64,000 nucleotides of DNA from Castellaniella sp034674885 (GTDB taxonomy: Bacteria; Pseudomonadota; Gammaproteobacteria; Burkholderiales; Burkholderiaceae_B), in the NCBI RefSeq assembly GCF_034674885.1, contig NZ_JAUCDS010000008.1, forward strand, positions 1 to 64,000. The letters are read 5' to 3'. This document shows, piece by piece, positions 9,801-16,896 of the stretch (positions are counted from its first letter, which is position 1; each line of letters opens with the position of its first letter). The notes under the pieces are model-generated. The model did not search any database. It was not told the origin of the DNA and was given only the letters and a program-made list of their open reading frames with translations. The position numbers were made by a program, and so were the translations under genes.

Positions 9801-10987
9801 CCAGCCGCTTCATTCAAGCCGGAGATCACATTGCCCTCGGCAACCGGGCTCGTGTCTTCCGTCACCTGATTGGTGTCAGGACTGGCAAACGGCTGGGTGT
9901 CCAGGATATTCGCCACCAGGGATGAAGAAACTGCGCGGCCCAGGCCGTCCACCACGGTGATATCGATGGTGTCGAACACCGAAGTGCCGTCACCCGCCGT
10001 CTTGTCATGATCCTGGGCGCCATCGGACCAATAGGTGTACTGCACGACACCGGTGATAGAGTTGTACCCCGTGATGTGCAGCAACCCCCGGTCCGTGTCG
10101 ATCACGAGAGGATGGTCCACCGTGGCGCCAAGCAGATCTGCTTCTGAAAACGAAGTGTGCTCGGGCGTTGCCGTCGAGCCACCTCCACCGGGATTAGTGC
10201 CCTCAGGCGCGGCAGGCGTGGATTCCGGCACATAGCTGAATTGCAGAGCCCCCAGCCCGGCTGCGGCAGAAATGGTAAATGTTCCGGATGCACCGCCATG
10301 TGACGGAATATTGTCCGAGGGATCGGGCGCCGCGAACAGCGCGACCGCTGGCTGGGGTGCCGACAGGTAGGTATTGTTTTCCAGGATGTCGAAGGTGCCC
10401 GGCACCAGGGTCGGATCCTGCCCATCGCCGCCGGGGTTGTCGTTGCCATCCGGGATGTCAATCGTCGGGCCAGCGGGAGTCGTGTCGGCAGCAGCAGCCG
10501 TATCATCCGGCGCCGCCCCACCCAGCAGCACGAATTCCGGCGTTTCCGAACCCGGGCGCGGATAAGCCAGATCCAGCGGAGACACGGTTTCAGTGATGCT
10601 GGCCAGGCGCGTGAAGCTGGCGCCGCCGCCACCGCCGCCCGTCAACACTGCAGCAGTCGGATCCAGCACAGCGAACGGATCCTGCCCGGCATCCAACGCC
10701 GCCAGCACTTGGTCGGCCACGGGATCAGCCGGCGCAGCAACGGCATTTTCCGCAGGCTGCGGCGTGGCTGAAGCCAGGTCGTCGGACACCAGCATGTCGG
10801 TGTTCTGGCCAACGATGACCGGGGGGACGCCAGTGGCCTGCAGGGTGACGCTGGCGCCCCCGTCCGTCAAGATGTGAGCGTCGACGGGCACGCGCATGCC
10901 CTCGTGCAGCGCGATCAGCTGGCCATCGGCATTGCGCATCCAGGCTTTGCCAGTGACGTGGGTGATCAGGACGGTATCGGTAGCCAT
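3854..10987 (-). CDS. Giant LapA-type adhesin 2 with VCBS-like repeats, vWA domain and RTX repeats
   Basis: This complete 2377-aa protein starts at ATG 10987, with GGGGA eight bases upstream. Residues 1-150 are the retention module, with TAAV at 111-114 as the likely LapG-type cleavage site. Next come VCBS/cadherin-like repeats to about residue 1840. A von Willebrand A domain follows at about 1870-2040, with MIDAS residues in DTSGSM, a threonine in DGATNYED and TDGNP. Calcium-binding RTX nonapeptides of the GGAGNDTLYG type lie around 2150-2260, then a C-terminal region ending KLKVDPS that should carry the type I secretion signal. About 200 residues near 1000-1200 (GGELESGVVEFWRGG) are shared with adhesin 3. 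It is likely a surface adhesin held by the retention plug and released by proteolysis; its ligand is unknown. Confidence 0.95.
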   Translation of the reverse strand: MATDTVLITHVTGKAWMRNADGQLIALHEGMRVPVDAHILTDGGASVTLQATGVPPVIVGQNTDMLVSDDLASATPQPAENAVAAPADPVADQVLAALDAGQDPFAVLDPTAAVLTGGGGGGASFTRLASITETVSPLDLAYPRPGSETPEFVLLGGAAPDDTAAAADTTPAGPTIDIPDGNDNPGGDGQDPTLVPGTFDILENNTYLSAPQPAVALFAAPDPSDNIPSHGGASGTFTISAAAGLGALQFSYVPESTPAAPEGTNPGGGGSTATPEHTSFSEADLLGATVDHPLVIDTDRGLLHITGYNSITGVVQYTYWSDGAQDHDKTAGDGTSVFDTIDITVVDGLGRAVSSSLVANILDTQPFASPDTNQVTEDTSPVAEGNVISGLNEAAGAADSIGADVTVVAGVATGNAGDTALTAGVGEIIHGAYGDLVLNADGSYVYTLVSDPEDARYDAVQALGQGKTADDVFSYTLKDADDDTATTTLTVTVNGTNDAPTITFGGVDGADANAAVSEEGLRAGFPFPLPPHGAGIPDGAGTPDTTDSAKDGGTFTVHDVDVGDALTVKLGKPSEALTSNEQTVHWLVSADGQTLTGRVGGKFVGEDVIKITLHDNGNGSYSYDVKLLAPLDHPIQGIEDSLNIGVPILVWDGHVTTTGNLTVNIQDDSPLAVKDDGGKVVEDSQGLAAVLTGNVLSNDTGWGADGPKDVVHGFQWNGGNAIQVDVDGNAVPGGASLSDYGHLTLGPAGGWVFVLDSGKDATQALAQGETRNFAITYTLKDNDGDTSTATLTITVKGTNDAPTLTFGQDGGRVVVSEEGLTAAGGNYDDGIAGYGNNVPSGDQTDALAASGSFTVADVDTAVSTASVSLGDGTGVTATQDVGGAAQALTSHGQDIQWDPNPSGHVLNGYVMIDGVRQDIIEIKLVPEMTGGQPNGQYTYEVTLKGAIDHPITANAAEDVLNLHIPLTVDDHQPGGVTHSSITVRVEDDSPNIGTPDAQGSVSTDGIPDVYVGTVDFAGNASGNELSFNGGAILVTAKGFTSDADSTLIDAGVQQSGNGLGVISAGEPYHVLPGEVDFRNFEDGQNASETLTVALQDGKVAYSAHVEFSVMFGGELESGVVEFWRGGVRVGQQAFDSNAGSGNYAADFNADSFGGFDTLVFRATSNGNTNFDDNSDFAVKSITFGGSELPRALAYGTGEFDYQYGADGAGGAHWNLPADGSIRADGQLVAVTMSGNGTVMTGMVGDQLAFQLILSPATGKWEFFEYKSLTNESGQHLTSLPLSYTVTDADGDPSVGRITISLPELNHAPTITDGATAVSEEGLLPYGLQDDLPDAARDTTDKTVRTGTLAITDQDSGDTHTVTLVKPADDALASQGKPVVWALSDSDHTLIGTVDGVPVVTVTITDAGAYTVTLSGQIDHPDQGTPGHGVEDVLSLGIGVQVSDNHGGSNSGTLTINIEDDSPEFGQVTDVTLTNGVGDESGVLIFHTGADVNGASLDITKIDGLPQGYEARISDDGKTADIFASGHSGTPLYTVTLNGSGTYSVDQHYVLAGKDTLPPVGGYPLSNSPTDHYQWGDDVQVRALSGGDLNASTANGFGIDNGGQFQSGEQFQIVFKEPVSDFSLSVKKVWDGGSVKVDLYNDGEFVKTLYLPVDQNHSTIAVTSEQLGGLAFDQVDVTGQGNIKVGFDGDLQYTSAHVVAPDFTVHVTGKDGDGDSVTTSFDVTTKANTPPEFLSGADTADTPPNSDAYAFTAADPHDGSSAVGEVQAHDVDGDTLSYQITGGNGDGAYSIDAATGEIQVDGSKVGDLFGKEQTDTLTVQVADGKGGTDTATVDIHLVGDKLVTGTNDQNVLAGNVGNDILLGDPGGADVTVRPGQNYNIALVVDTSGSMAEDSGQTKEVWVESKEWKWTGFLQGHWVDTSHFETQAMSRMELVQEALKNLATQLAGHDGKVNVALIGFGESATDVTPKHGQSGYVFNDLDATKLATLIDKIDDLVADGATNYEDAFKQTGDWFQSLPSDASYKDLTFFLTDGNPTTHIGEGGGSYTNYGDVANALDDYQRVAGYGEVHAIGIGAGVNENILQFFDNTDVTNPQWVQLQDGSWVHADAGQVDIVNDADGLNAALQGGGPDSIDPLPVSNDTLSGGDGNDILFGDVINTDGLTWAGRPDNLPDGSGLAALKAFLKVDLGHDASNQDIYDYIKGHSDQFNVAGDVRGGNDTLDGGAGNDTLYGQGGNDTLIGGAGNDTLYGGAGDDVFVWKLGDQAAAGQPAAVDHVMDFGVDAAGANGKDLLDLSDLLKGHVDGATPGDHGDLTQYLNVSGDGHKTFIDVKVNADGTAADHVTQQIVIDNVDLTVGHGGDQAALINSLINDGKLKVDPS

Positions 10988-11063
10988 TGTGGATTCCCCA
11001 TGTGTGAATTTGGTGGTGCCTGCCGGGACGCTGTCTGCGCCATAGCGGCAATCATGAGGAAGA

Positions 11064-11110
11064 ATGCTACCGATGTAAGGAAATGTCGCCTATTGTCGGA
11101 TCGGCCAATA
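11064..11110 (-). promoter_or_regulatory. Putative promoter and regulator site of adhesin 2
   Basis: TATTGTC-N6-GCCAATA (11091-11110) lies about 104 bp before the ATG, followed 21 bp later on the minus strand by TAGCAT (11064-11069). The sequence between dyad and -10 is close to that upstream of adhesin 1 (shared ACATCGGTAGCAT), showing that the upstream region was duplicated with the gene. Confidence 0.5.
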
Positions 11111-11144
11111 GAGGGAGAAGTTGACTAAGGGATGACCCAAGGCT

Positions 11145-11166
11145 TGCGGCCCCCGCAGGGGCCGCA
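11145..11166 (-). terminator. Hairpin downstream of adhesin 3
   Basis: A perfect 9-bp stem TGCGGCCCC / GGGGCCGCA with a 4-base loop lies 27 bp after the adhesin 3 stop. No T-run follows, so factor-independent termination is uncertain. Confidence 0.4.
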
Positions 11167-11193
11167 GGATCACGCTCAAGCTGCACAGCGTTT

Positions 11194-14100
11194 TCAGCTG
11201 TGGTCCACCTTCAGTTTGCCGTCGCTGATCATATTGTTGATCAAGGTCGTCTGATCCGTGACGCCGGCAGTCAGGTCCACGTTGTCGATGACGATCTGCT
11301 GGTCGTGGCCGGCACCGACATTTCCCGTCGTGCTGATGTTGACCGTGGTGGTGTGGTTGGCGCTGTCCCCCTGGATGTTCAGGTACTGGGTCAGGTCGCC
11401 GCCATGCCCCTGCAGCAGCTGGCTGACGTCCAGCACGTCCTTGCCGCTCGGGTCCGCCACTGTGCCGTGCGGGGCACTGTCCGGGCTGGAGGCATGGTCG
11501 ATGGACAACATGGTGGCGGTGGCCGTCTGCGTGGTGACGGGAGCATCCGCCACTGCATTGAACGTGATGGTCGACGTCTGCTGATCGTTGTCGCCGTCAT
11601 GCAGGGTGTACTGCACGACTTCCGTGCCAAGCTGGCTGGCGACATAGCTGTAATGCCCCAGGTCGGTGCCCTGCAGATCAAAGATGAATGTACCCCCTGT
11701 GGCATGGATGGTCAGTTTGTCGGTATTCGTATCGAAGGACCAGTCGGCTGCTGGGGCCGTGGTGGTGACGCCGCCATCGTGGGCGTAGGCATAGGTATGG
11801 CCATCCACCGTCACCGATTCGATATAAGACCCGGCGATATCGGCGCCGATCAGGGTGTCGCCTGCCGTCACGTCGCCACTGACCGGGATATGGACCAGAT
11901 CCAGCACCGTGCTGTTGAGCTGGCTGTAATCCGTGACCCGAATGGTGTTCTGATCGTCGGGATGCGTGGCCGCCGCCGGGTCGTAGCCGATCGGCTGCAG
12001 ACTGCTGACATGGGCGCCGTCGCCCAGGCCGATGGCGTAGGAATCGATGCTGTGGCTGGTCAGGAAAGTTTCCCAGGTCGATTGCTCCGTGCTGTTGATG
12101 CCCTCCGAGTGCGAAGGCTCATTCGGTTCGCCATCCGAGAAGAAGTAGGCAACGTTGTCGACGTTTGAACCTGTCAGCTTGCCGGAATCTATCCAATGAT
12201 CTTCGGCCTTGTCCAGGGCGTCGTCGTAATTGGTGTTGCCGCCGGCGCTGAGGTTCTGGACGACTGTCCGGGCATCCGCCAGCGTCATCCAGGTTTGGTC
12301 GCCCAGGACAGATGCATGGGACGAGAACCCCACCACCATGACGCGGACATCCTGGCCGGAATCCTGATAGGCATCGAACAGGTGATCCAGGGCTTCCTTC
12401 AGGGCCTCCATCCGGGTCTTGCCGGGGATGCTGCTGTCCTCATCCATGCTGCCGGACCGGTCCAGCACCAGCATGATATTGACCCCGCCAGAGCCGACCG
12501 CCACGGTCTGCGTGATGGGAACCAGGTCGGGATGGGTGTCCTGGATCAGGATGTCCAGATTGCCCGCGCCGGTCCCTTGCGAATCGTGCGCCGTGATGAC
12601 GAGATGATCCAGCACACTGTCGTCACCTGCCGAATGGTCGCGCGCCTGGTTGGACTGGTAGGAATACGAGACCGTCCCGCCCCCCGATCCGCTGGGCGTG
12701 TAACCGGTCAGCGTCATGACGCTGCCATCGTCCAGATTGATGACCTGATCGGTCCCACCCTGCAGGCTGGCCAGGTCAACGGTATGGTGCGCGCCCGTTT
12801 CCTGGATATCCAGGGTCAGGCCCGTGCCGTGGGCCACGATGGCAAAGGAACCAGAAACGGCGCCGTCGTGTTCGACCACGCTCAGTTCGCCGCCCATCTG
12901 GCCATTGGTGTCCGGCACGTCCACCGTCGGCGCTTCTGGCAGGCCGATCTGCAGGTTGCCCACGGACGGGTCCCCATCCGCGTCAGTCACGGTATAGGAA
13001 AACGGCAGGCCAGTCAGCGCCTCGCCCGAAGCATCGGTCAGCGGTTTGTATTCATAAAATTCCCATTGCCCCGTGGCCTGCGTCAGGATCAGCTGGAACG
13101 CCAGTGCGCCATTGACCATGCCGGTCAGGGTGGTGCCATGGCTGTCAGGGGTCACGGTGACCGCCTGGCCATTTACGTAAACCGCAGTCGTCGGCGCATT
13201 CCAGTGCACTGTGCCCGCGCCGTCGGCGCCATACTGGTACGACAGGTCGCCAGTGCCGTAGGCGATTGCATGCGGCAGTTCCGATCCGCCAAAGGTGATG
13301 CTTTGGACAGCGAAATCGCTGTTGTCGGAAAAATTGGTGTTGCCATTACTGGTGGCGCGAAACACCAATGTGTCGAACCCGCCAAAGCTGTCGGCATTGA
13401 AATCCGCCGCGTAATTCCCCGATGCAGCATCGGAATTGAACGCCTGTTCACCGACCTTGGTCCCACCCCGCCAGAATTCCACGACGCCGGATTCCAGTTC
13501 GCCGCCGAACATCTTGGAAAATTCCACATGGGCGCTGTAGGCGACCTTGCCGTCCTGCAGGGCGACGGTCAGGGTTTCGGATGCGCCCGGCTGGTCATGA
13601 TAGTTGCGATAGTCGATTTCACCCGGCAGGGGGAAATATGATTCGCCCGGGCTGCTGACCCCCAGGCCACCGCCGGTCTGCACGACGGTGGCGGCCGTCA
13701 GGGTCGGGTCCGTGCTGGACTCGAATCCCTGCCCGGTGACCAGGATGGCGCCGTTGTCGAAACTCAGCGACGCGCCGGACGAATCGCCGGAAAAATCGAC
13801 CGTGCCGACGTACACGTCCGGGATGTGCTCCGTCGTGGCGGTGCCCTGTTCCTGGGTATCCTGGATGTACGGGCTGTCGTCCTCCACCCGCACGGTGATG
13901 TGGCTGGGCGTGACACCGCCCTGCCCATCATCCACCACCAGGGGGATGTTCAGGTTCAGGACGTCTTCGGCGGCGTTCGTCGTGATCGGGTGGTCGATGG
14001 CGCCTTTCAGGTCCACGGTATAGCTGTAGTCGCCGGGTGTGGATCCCTGGGCCAGATGGACTTCCAGCACGGTGCGCACGCCGCCCGGGACGGTCGCGTC

Positions 14101-15960
14101 TGCGACAGTCCCGATCAGGGTGTAGTCATGCGTGGCCAGGCTGCCGCTGGTCGCCCACTGGACGAGCTGCCCGTGCGATGTCAGCGGAACCGTCTGGTCC
14201 GAGCCATAGGCGGGATTCCACACGACGCTGAGCGCGGTAGTGCCCGGGATGCCAAAGGCCACGGTGACGCCGGACAGGTCCGTGTCCGGATCGGCGATCT
14301 GGAAATGCCCAGCATCGGTTGTCTGGTTGGTCCAGTCTCCGCTGGGCTGGTTCAGGCCGTGCCCCGGAATGCCGTTGTCGTAATTGCCGCCGACAATGAG
14401 CAGGCCTTCTTCGGACACCACCGCCATCTGGTCGCGGCCATTGCAGTCGAAGGTGACAGTCGGCACGTCATTGGTGCCGTTGACGGTGATCGTCAGTGTG
14501 GTGGACCGGATATCGCCATCTTCGTCGCTCAGCTGATAGGCAAAGGTCTCGGTGGGGTGCGAATTCACGCCCAGGGCCTGGACGGCCGCATAACGGCCCA
14601 AGGCATCGCCTTCGGCCGCCAGGGTGTAGGTGTAATTGCCCTGGGCATCGATCACCAGGTCGCCGTACTGGCCGTGGATCGTGGTGGTGGCGCCAGGCGT
14701 GGCCACATCGACCGCGTGATCGGCGGCCGCGTCCGGCAGCCAGCTGGCCGCGCTGGTGTCGCCTTGCCACTGGATGCCGACAACGTGCGCGGGCTGGTCG
14801 TAGGCATGGTCTGCAGCGGCTGCGGGGTTGCTGCTGCCGGCGCCGGAGATCACGTTGCCGACGGCCGACAGCGCCGTGTCTTCGGTGACGCTGTTGGCGT
14901 CCGGCTGCGGGTCGGGCACGGTATCGGTGATCGCTATGCCCAGCGTCTGCGGCGGTGTCGTGGACCGGCCCAGATCGTCCGTCACGACAATCTGGATGCC
15001 GTCCATGACGTAGTCGTCGGTGCCGGGCGCGCCACCGAATGCCGGATCGGCCGGGGCCCCCGTATGGTCCTGAGGACCATCGGACCAATAGGTGTAATGG
15101 ATGGCGCCGGTTGCGGCGTTGTAGCCATCCAGGTGCAACAGACCCTTCTGGGTGTCCAGCACGATGGGGCTGGCGCCCGGATTATTCAGAGCATCCAGCA
15201 TGGCCTGGGTGACGTCCAGGGTCTGCGGCACGCCTGATTCATTGGTGAACGTGAAATGGATGCCGGACAGGCCGGCCGGGGCGGAAAACAGAATGGAGCC
15301 CCCCACGCCCGGATCGCCGCTGGCCAGTGTCTGCGTTTCGACCAGATTGATGGTGCCGGGCAGGTTGACCGGCGGCAGCTGACCACCCTCGCCATCCCCA
15401 CCGGGATGCGTGTTTTCATCGGGGATCGTCAGGGTAGGCGCCGCAGGCGTGGGCGCTTCAGGCGCAGCGTTCGCGGCCAGGTCGGGCGCCCCGCCCAGCA
15501 GGACGAATTCCGGGGTTTCCAGCCCCTGGCGCGGGTAGGACAGATCCAGCGGCGTGACGGTTTCCGTGATGGCGACCAGCCGCGTGAAACTGGCGCCGCC
15601 ACCCCCGCCCCCCGTCAGCACGGCCGCCGTCGGATCCAGCACGCCGAATGGATCCTGTCCGGCGTCCAGCGCCGCCAGGACTTGATCGGCGATGCTGTCG
15701 ACCGGCGGTGTCACGGCGTGATCGACTGCCAGCGGCTGGACCTGAGCGAGATCATCGGACACCAGCATGTCGGTGTTCTGGCCGACGATCACCGGCGGCA
15801 CGCCGGTCGCCTGCAGGGTGACGCTGGCGCCTTCATCCGTCAGGATGTGCGCATCGACGGGCACGCGCATGCCCTGGTGCAGTGCAATGAGCTGACCATC
15901 GGCAGTACGCATCCAGGCTTTGCCTGTGATTTGGGTGATCAGGACGGTATCAGTAGCCAT
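11194..15960 (-). CDS. LapA-type adhesin 3 with VCBS-like repeats and vWA domain
   Basis: A 1588-aa protein starting at ATG 15960, with GGGAG eight bases upstream. The N-terminal retention module again has TAAV at 111-114. VCBS-like repeats follow (for example GQYGDLVIDAQGNYTYTL), then the roughly 200-aa module shared with adhesin 2 at about 740-920. A vWA domain lies at about 1150-1330 with MIDAS-type DRSGSM, GGNTNYDD and SDGEP. The C-terminal 250 residues resemble type I secretion-linked ends and finish KLKVDHS, like adhesin 2. Unlike adhesin 2 I see no run of GGxGNDxLxG nonapeptides. It is the adhesin nearest the export genes. Function is inferred from domains: surface attachment or biofilm formation. 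Confidence 0.95.
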   Translation of the reverse strand: MATDTVLITQITGKAWMRTADGQLIALHQGMRVPVDAHILTDEGASVTLQATGVPPVIVGQNTDMLVSDDLAQVQPLAVDHAVTPPVDSIADQVLAALDAGQDPFGVLDPTAAVLTGGGGGGASFTRLVAITETVTPLDLSYPRQGLETPEFVLLGGAPDLAANAAPEAPTPAAPTLTIPDENTHPGGDGEGGQLPPVNLPGTINLVETQTLASGDPGVGGSILFSAPAGLSGIHFTFTNESGVPQTLDVTQAMLDALNNPGASPIVLDTQKGLLHLDGYNAATGAIHYTYWSDGPQDHTGAPADPAFGGAPGTDDYVMDGIQIVVTDDLGRSTTPPQTLGIAITDTVPDPQPDANSVTEDTALSAVGNVISGAGSSNPAAAADHAYDQPAHVVGIQWQGDTSAASWLPDAAADHAVDVATPGATTTIHGQYGDLVIDAQGNYTYTLAAEGDALGRYAAVQALGVNSHPTETFAYQLSDEDGDIRSTTLTITVNGTNDVPTVTFDCNGRDQMAVVSEEGLLIVGGNYDNGIPGHGLNQPSGDWTNQTTDAGHFQIADPDTDLSGVTVAFGIPGTTALSVVWNPAYGSDQTVPLTSHGQLVQWATSGSLATHDYTLIGTVADATVPGGVRTVLEVHLAQGSTPGDYSYTVDLKGAIDHPITTNAAEDVLNLNIPLVVDDGQGGVTPSHITVRVEDDSPYIQDTQEQGTATTEHIPDVYVGTVDFSGDSSGASLSFDNGAILVTGQGFESSTDPTLTAATVVQTGGGLGVSSPGESYFPLPGEIDYRNYHDQPGASETLTVALQDGKVAYSAHVEFSKMFGGELESGVVEFWRGGTKVGEQAFNSDAASGNYAADFNADSFGGFDTLVFRATSNGNTNFSDNSDFAVQSITFGGSELPHAIAYGTGDLSYQYGADGAGTVHWNAPTTAVYVNGQAVTVTPDSHGTTLTGMVNGALAFQLILTQATGQWEFYEYKPLTDASGEALTGLPFSYTVTDADGDPSVGNLQIGLPEAPTVDVPDTNGQMGGELSVVEHDGAVSGSFAIVAHGTGLTLDIQETGAHHTVDLASLQGGTDQVINLDDGSVMTLTGYTPSGSGGGTVSYSYQSNQARDHSAGDDSVLDHLVITAHDSQGTGAGNLDILIQDTHPDLVPITQTVAVGSGGVNIMLVLDRSGSMDEDSSIPGKTRMEALKEALDHLFDAYQDSGQDVRVMVVGFSSHASVLGDQTWMTLADARTVVQNLSAGGNTNYDDALDKAEDHWIDSGKLTGSNVDNVAYFFSDGEPNEPSHSEGINSTEQSTWETFLTSHSIDSYAIGLGDGAHVSSLQPIGYDPAAATHPDDQNTIRVTDYSQLNSTVLDLVHIPVSGDVTAGDTLIGADIAGSYIESVTVDGHTYAYAHDGGVTTTAPAADWSFDTNTDKLTIHATGGTFIFDLQGTDLGHYSYVASQLGTEVVQYTLHDGDNDQQTSTITFNAVADAPVTTQTATATMLSIDHASSPDSAPHGTVADPSGKDVLDVSQLLQGHGGDLTQYLNIQGDSANHTTTVNISTTGNVGAGHDQQIVIDNVDLTAGVTDQTTLINNMISDGKLKVDHS

Positions 15961-16031
15961 GATGGTTCTCCCGAGAGGCTCTGAGCCGATCGTGAGAACA
16001 CAAGACGCGTTCGCGCGTCAGCTACAAGACC

Positions 16032-16082
16032 ATCCTAGAGAGGCCCATCCTGGGCACTGTATTGGCGGGAACGACAATACAG
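16032..16082 (-). promoter_or_regulatory. Putative promoter and regulator site of adhesin 3
   Basis: TATTGGC-N6-GACAATA at 16060-16079 sits inside longer perfect arms CTGTATTG...CAATACAG (16057-16082). A TAGGAT hexamer (16032-16037) follows 22 bp later on the minus strand, and the ATG is about 100 bp from the dyad. The layout matches the other two adhesin promoters although the surrounding sequence has diverged. The stretch 16083-16246 shows no gene. Confidence 0.5.
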
Positions 16083-16246
16083 ACAAATTCCCGATTAGGT
16101 AGTAACCCTGAATTCGTAACGGACCGCCTACGACGGCTGTTGAATTTGCAAGGCGCTGACACAAAACTAAAAAATAGCTACATATGGTTTTGGGCGGATG
16201 CCGGAGACCATGGCCGGCCGCAGGCTGCCGCGACCACCCTGTGAAA

Positions 16247-16888
16247 TCACACATCCACCCCGCGCGGGGCGTGCTGGTCGATCCCGTGTACCCGCAGCGC
16301 CAGCATCAGGCGGTCGGTGACGCCCATTTTTTCGAAAATGGCGGAAATGTGGGCTCGCACGGTGCGTTCGGTAATGCCCAGGCTGTCGGCGATGGACTGG
16401 TTCGAATGGCCCTGGGCCACGTAGCGGGCGACGTCGCGTTCGCGCACGGTCAGGTCGCGCGCCCAGTCCTGGTCGGGTTCGGGCACGGCCTGGCCGATCT
16501 GGCTGAGCATGCGGGTCAGCATGCTTTTCCCGACCCAGATTTCACCCCCCATGACGTGCCGCAGGACGCGGTCCAGGCCCTGGACCGGCATGTAGGCATG
16601 CACATAGCCGACGGCGCCGGCCACCAGCGCACGCTGGCCTTCGGGGTCGCCGGGATGCGTGCTGGCCACCACGATCTGCAGGCCGGCGGGGATGGGCGGG
16701 ACCGATGAATCGGCGGTGGGCAGCAGGCGGGCGTCCATGACGACCAGCACGCCCCGGCGGCCCCAGGGGGCCAGGTCGGCCAGCCGGGTGCCGCGGGCCG
16801 GCGCCCAGCCCACGTCCGCCAGGCCGGACCAATGCCGGTAGAGCGACTCGTCCACAGTGAGCAACAGGACCGGTAACGTCATGATCAT
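16247..16888 (-). CDS. LuxR/NarL-type transcriptional regulator with degenerate receiver
   Basis: A 213-aa regulator. The C-terminal HTH (about 146-200, LTVRERDVARYVAQGHSNQSIADSLG then ITERTVRAHIS) is a typical LuxR/GerE domain. The N-terminal 120 residues align loosely with a response-regulator receiver: an acidic pair in TVDES and a possible phospho-acceptor D52 in VVMDARL. However, the usual conserved lysine region reads GYVHAYMP, so phosphorylation is doubtful. ATG 16888 and ATG 16882 are both possible; the GGGGGG motif is better spaced for 16882. It starts 8 bp after the adaptor gene's stop and lies just upstream of adhesin 3, so it is the obvious candidate to bind the dyads before the three adhesins. 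That link is inference from position and spacing. Confidence 0.88.
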   Translation of the reverse strand: MIMTLPVLLLTVDESLYRHWSGLADVGWAPARGTRLADLAPWGRRGVLVVMDARLLPTADSSVPPIPAGLQIVVASTHPGDPEGQRALVAGAVGYVHAYMPVQGLDRVLRHVMGGEIWVGKSMLTRMLSQIGQAVPEPDQDWARDLTVRERDVARYVAQGHSNQSIADSLGITERTVRAHISAIFEKMGVTDRLMLALRVHGIDQHAPRGVDV

Positions 16889-16896
16889 TCCCCCCT

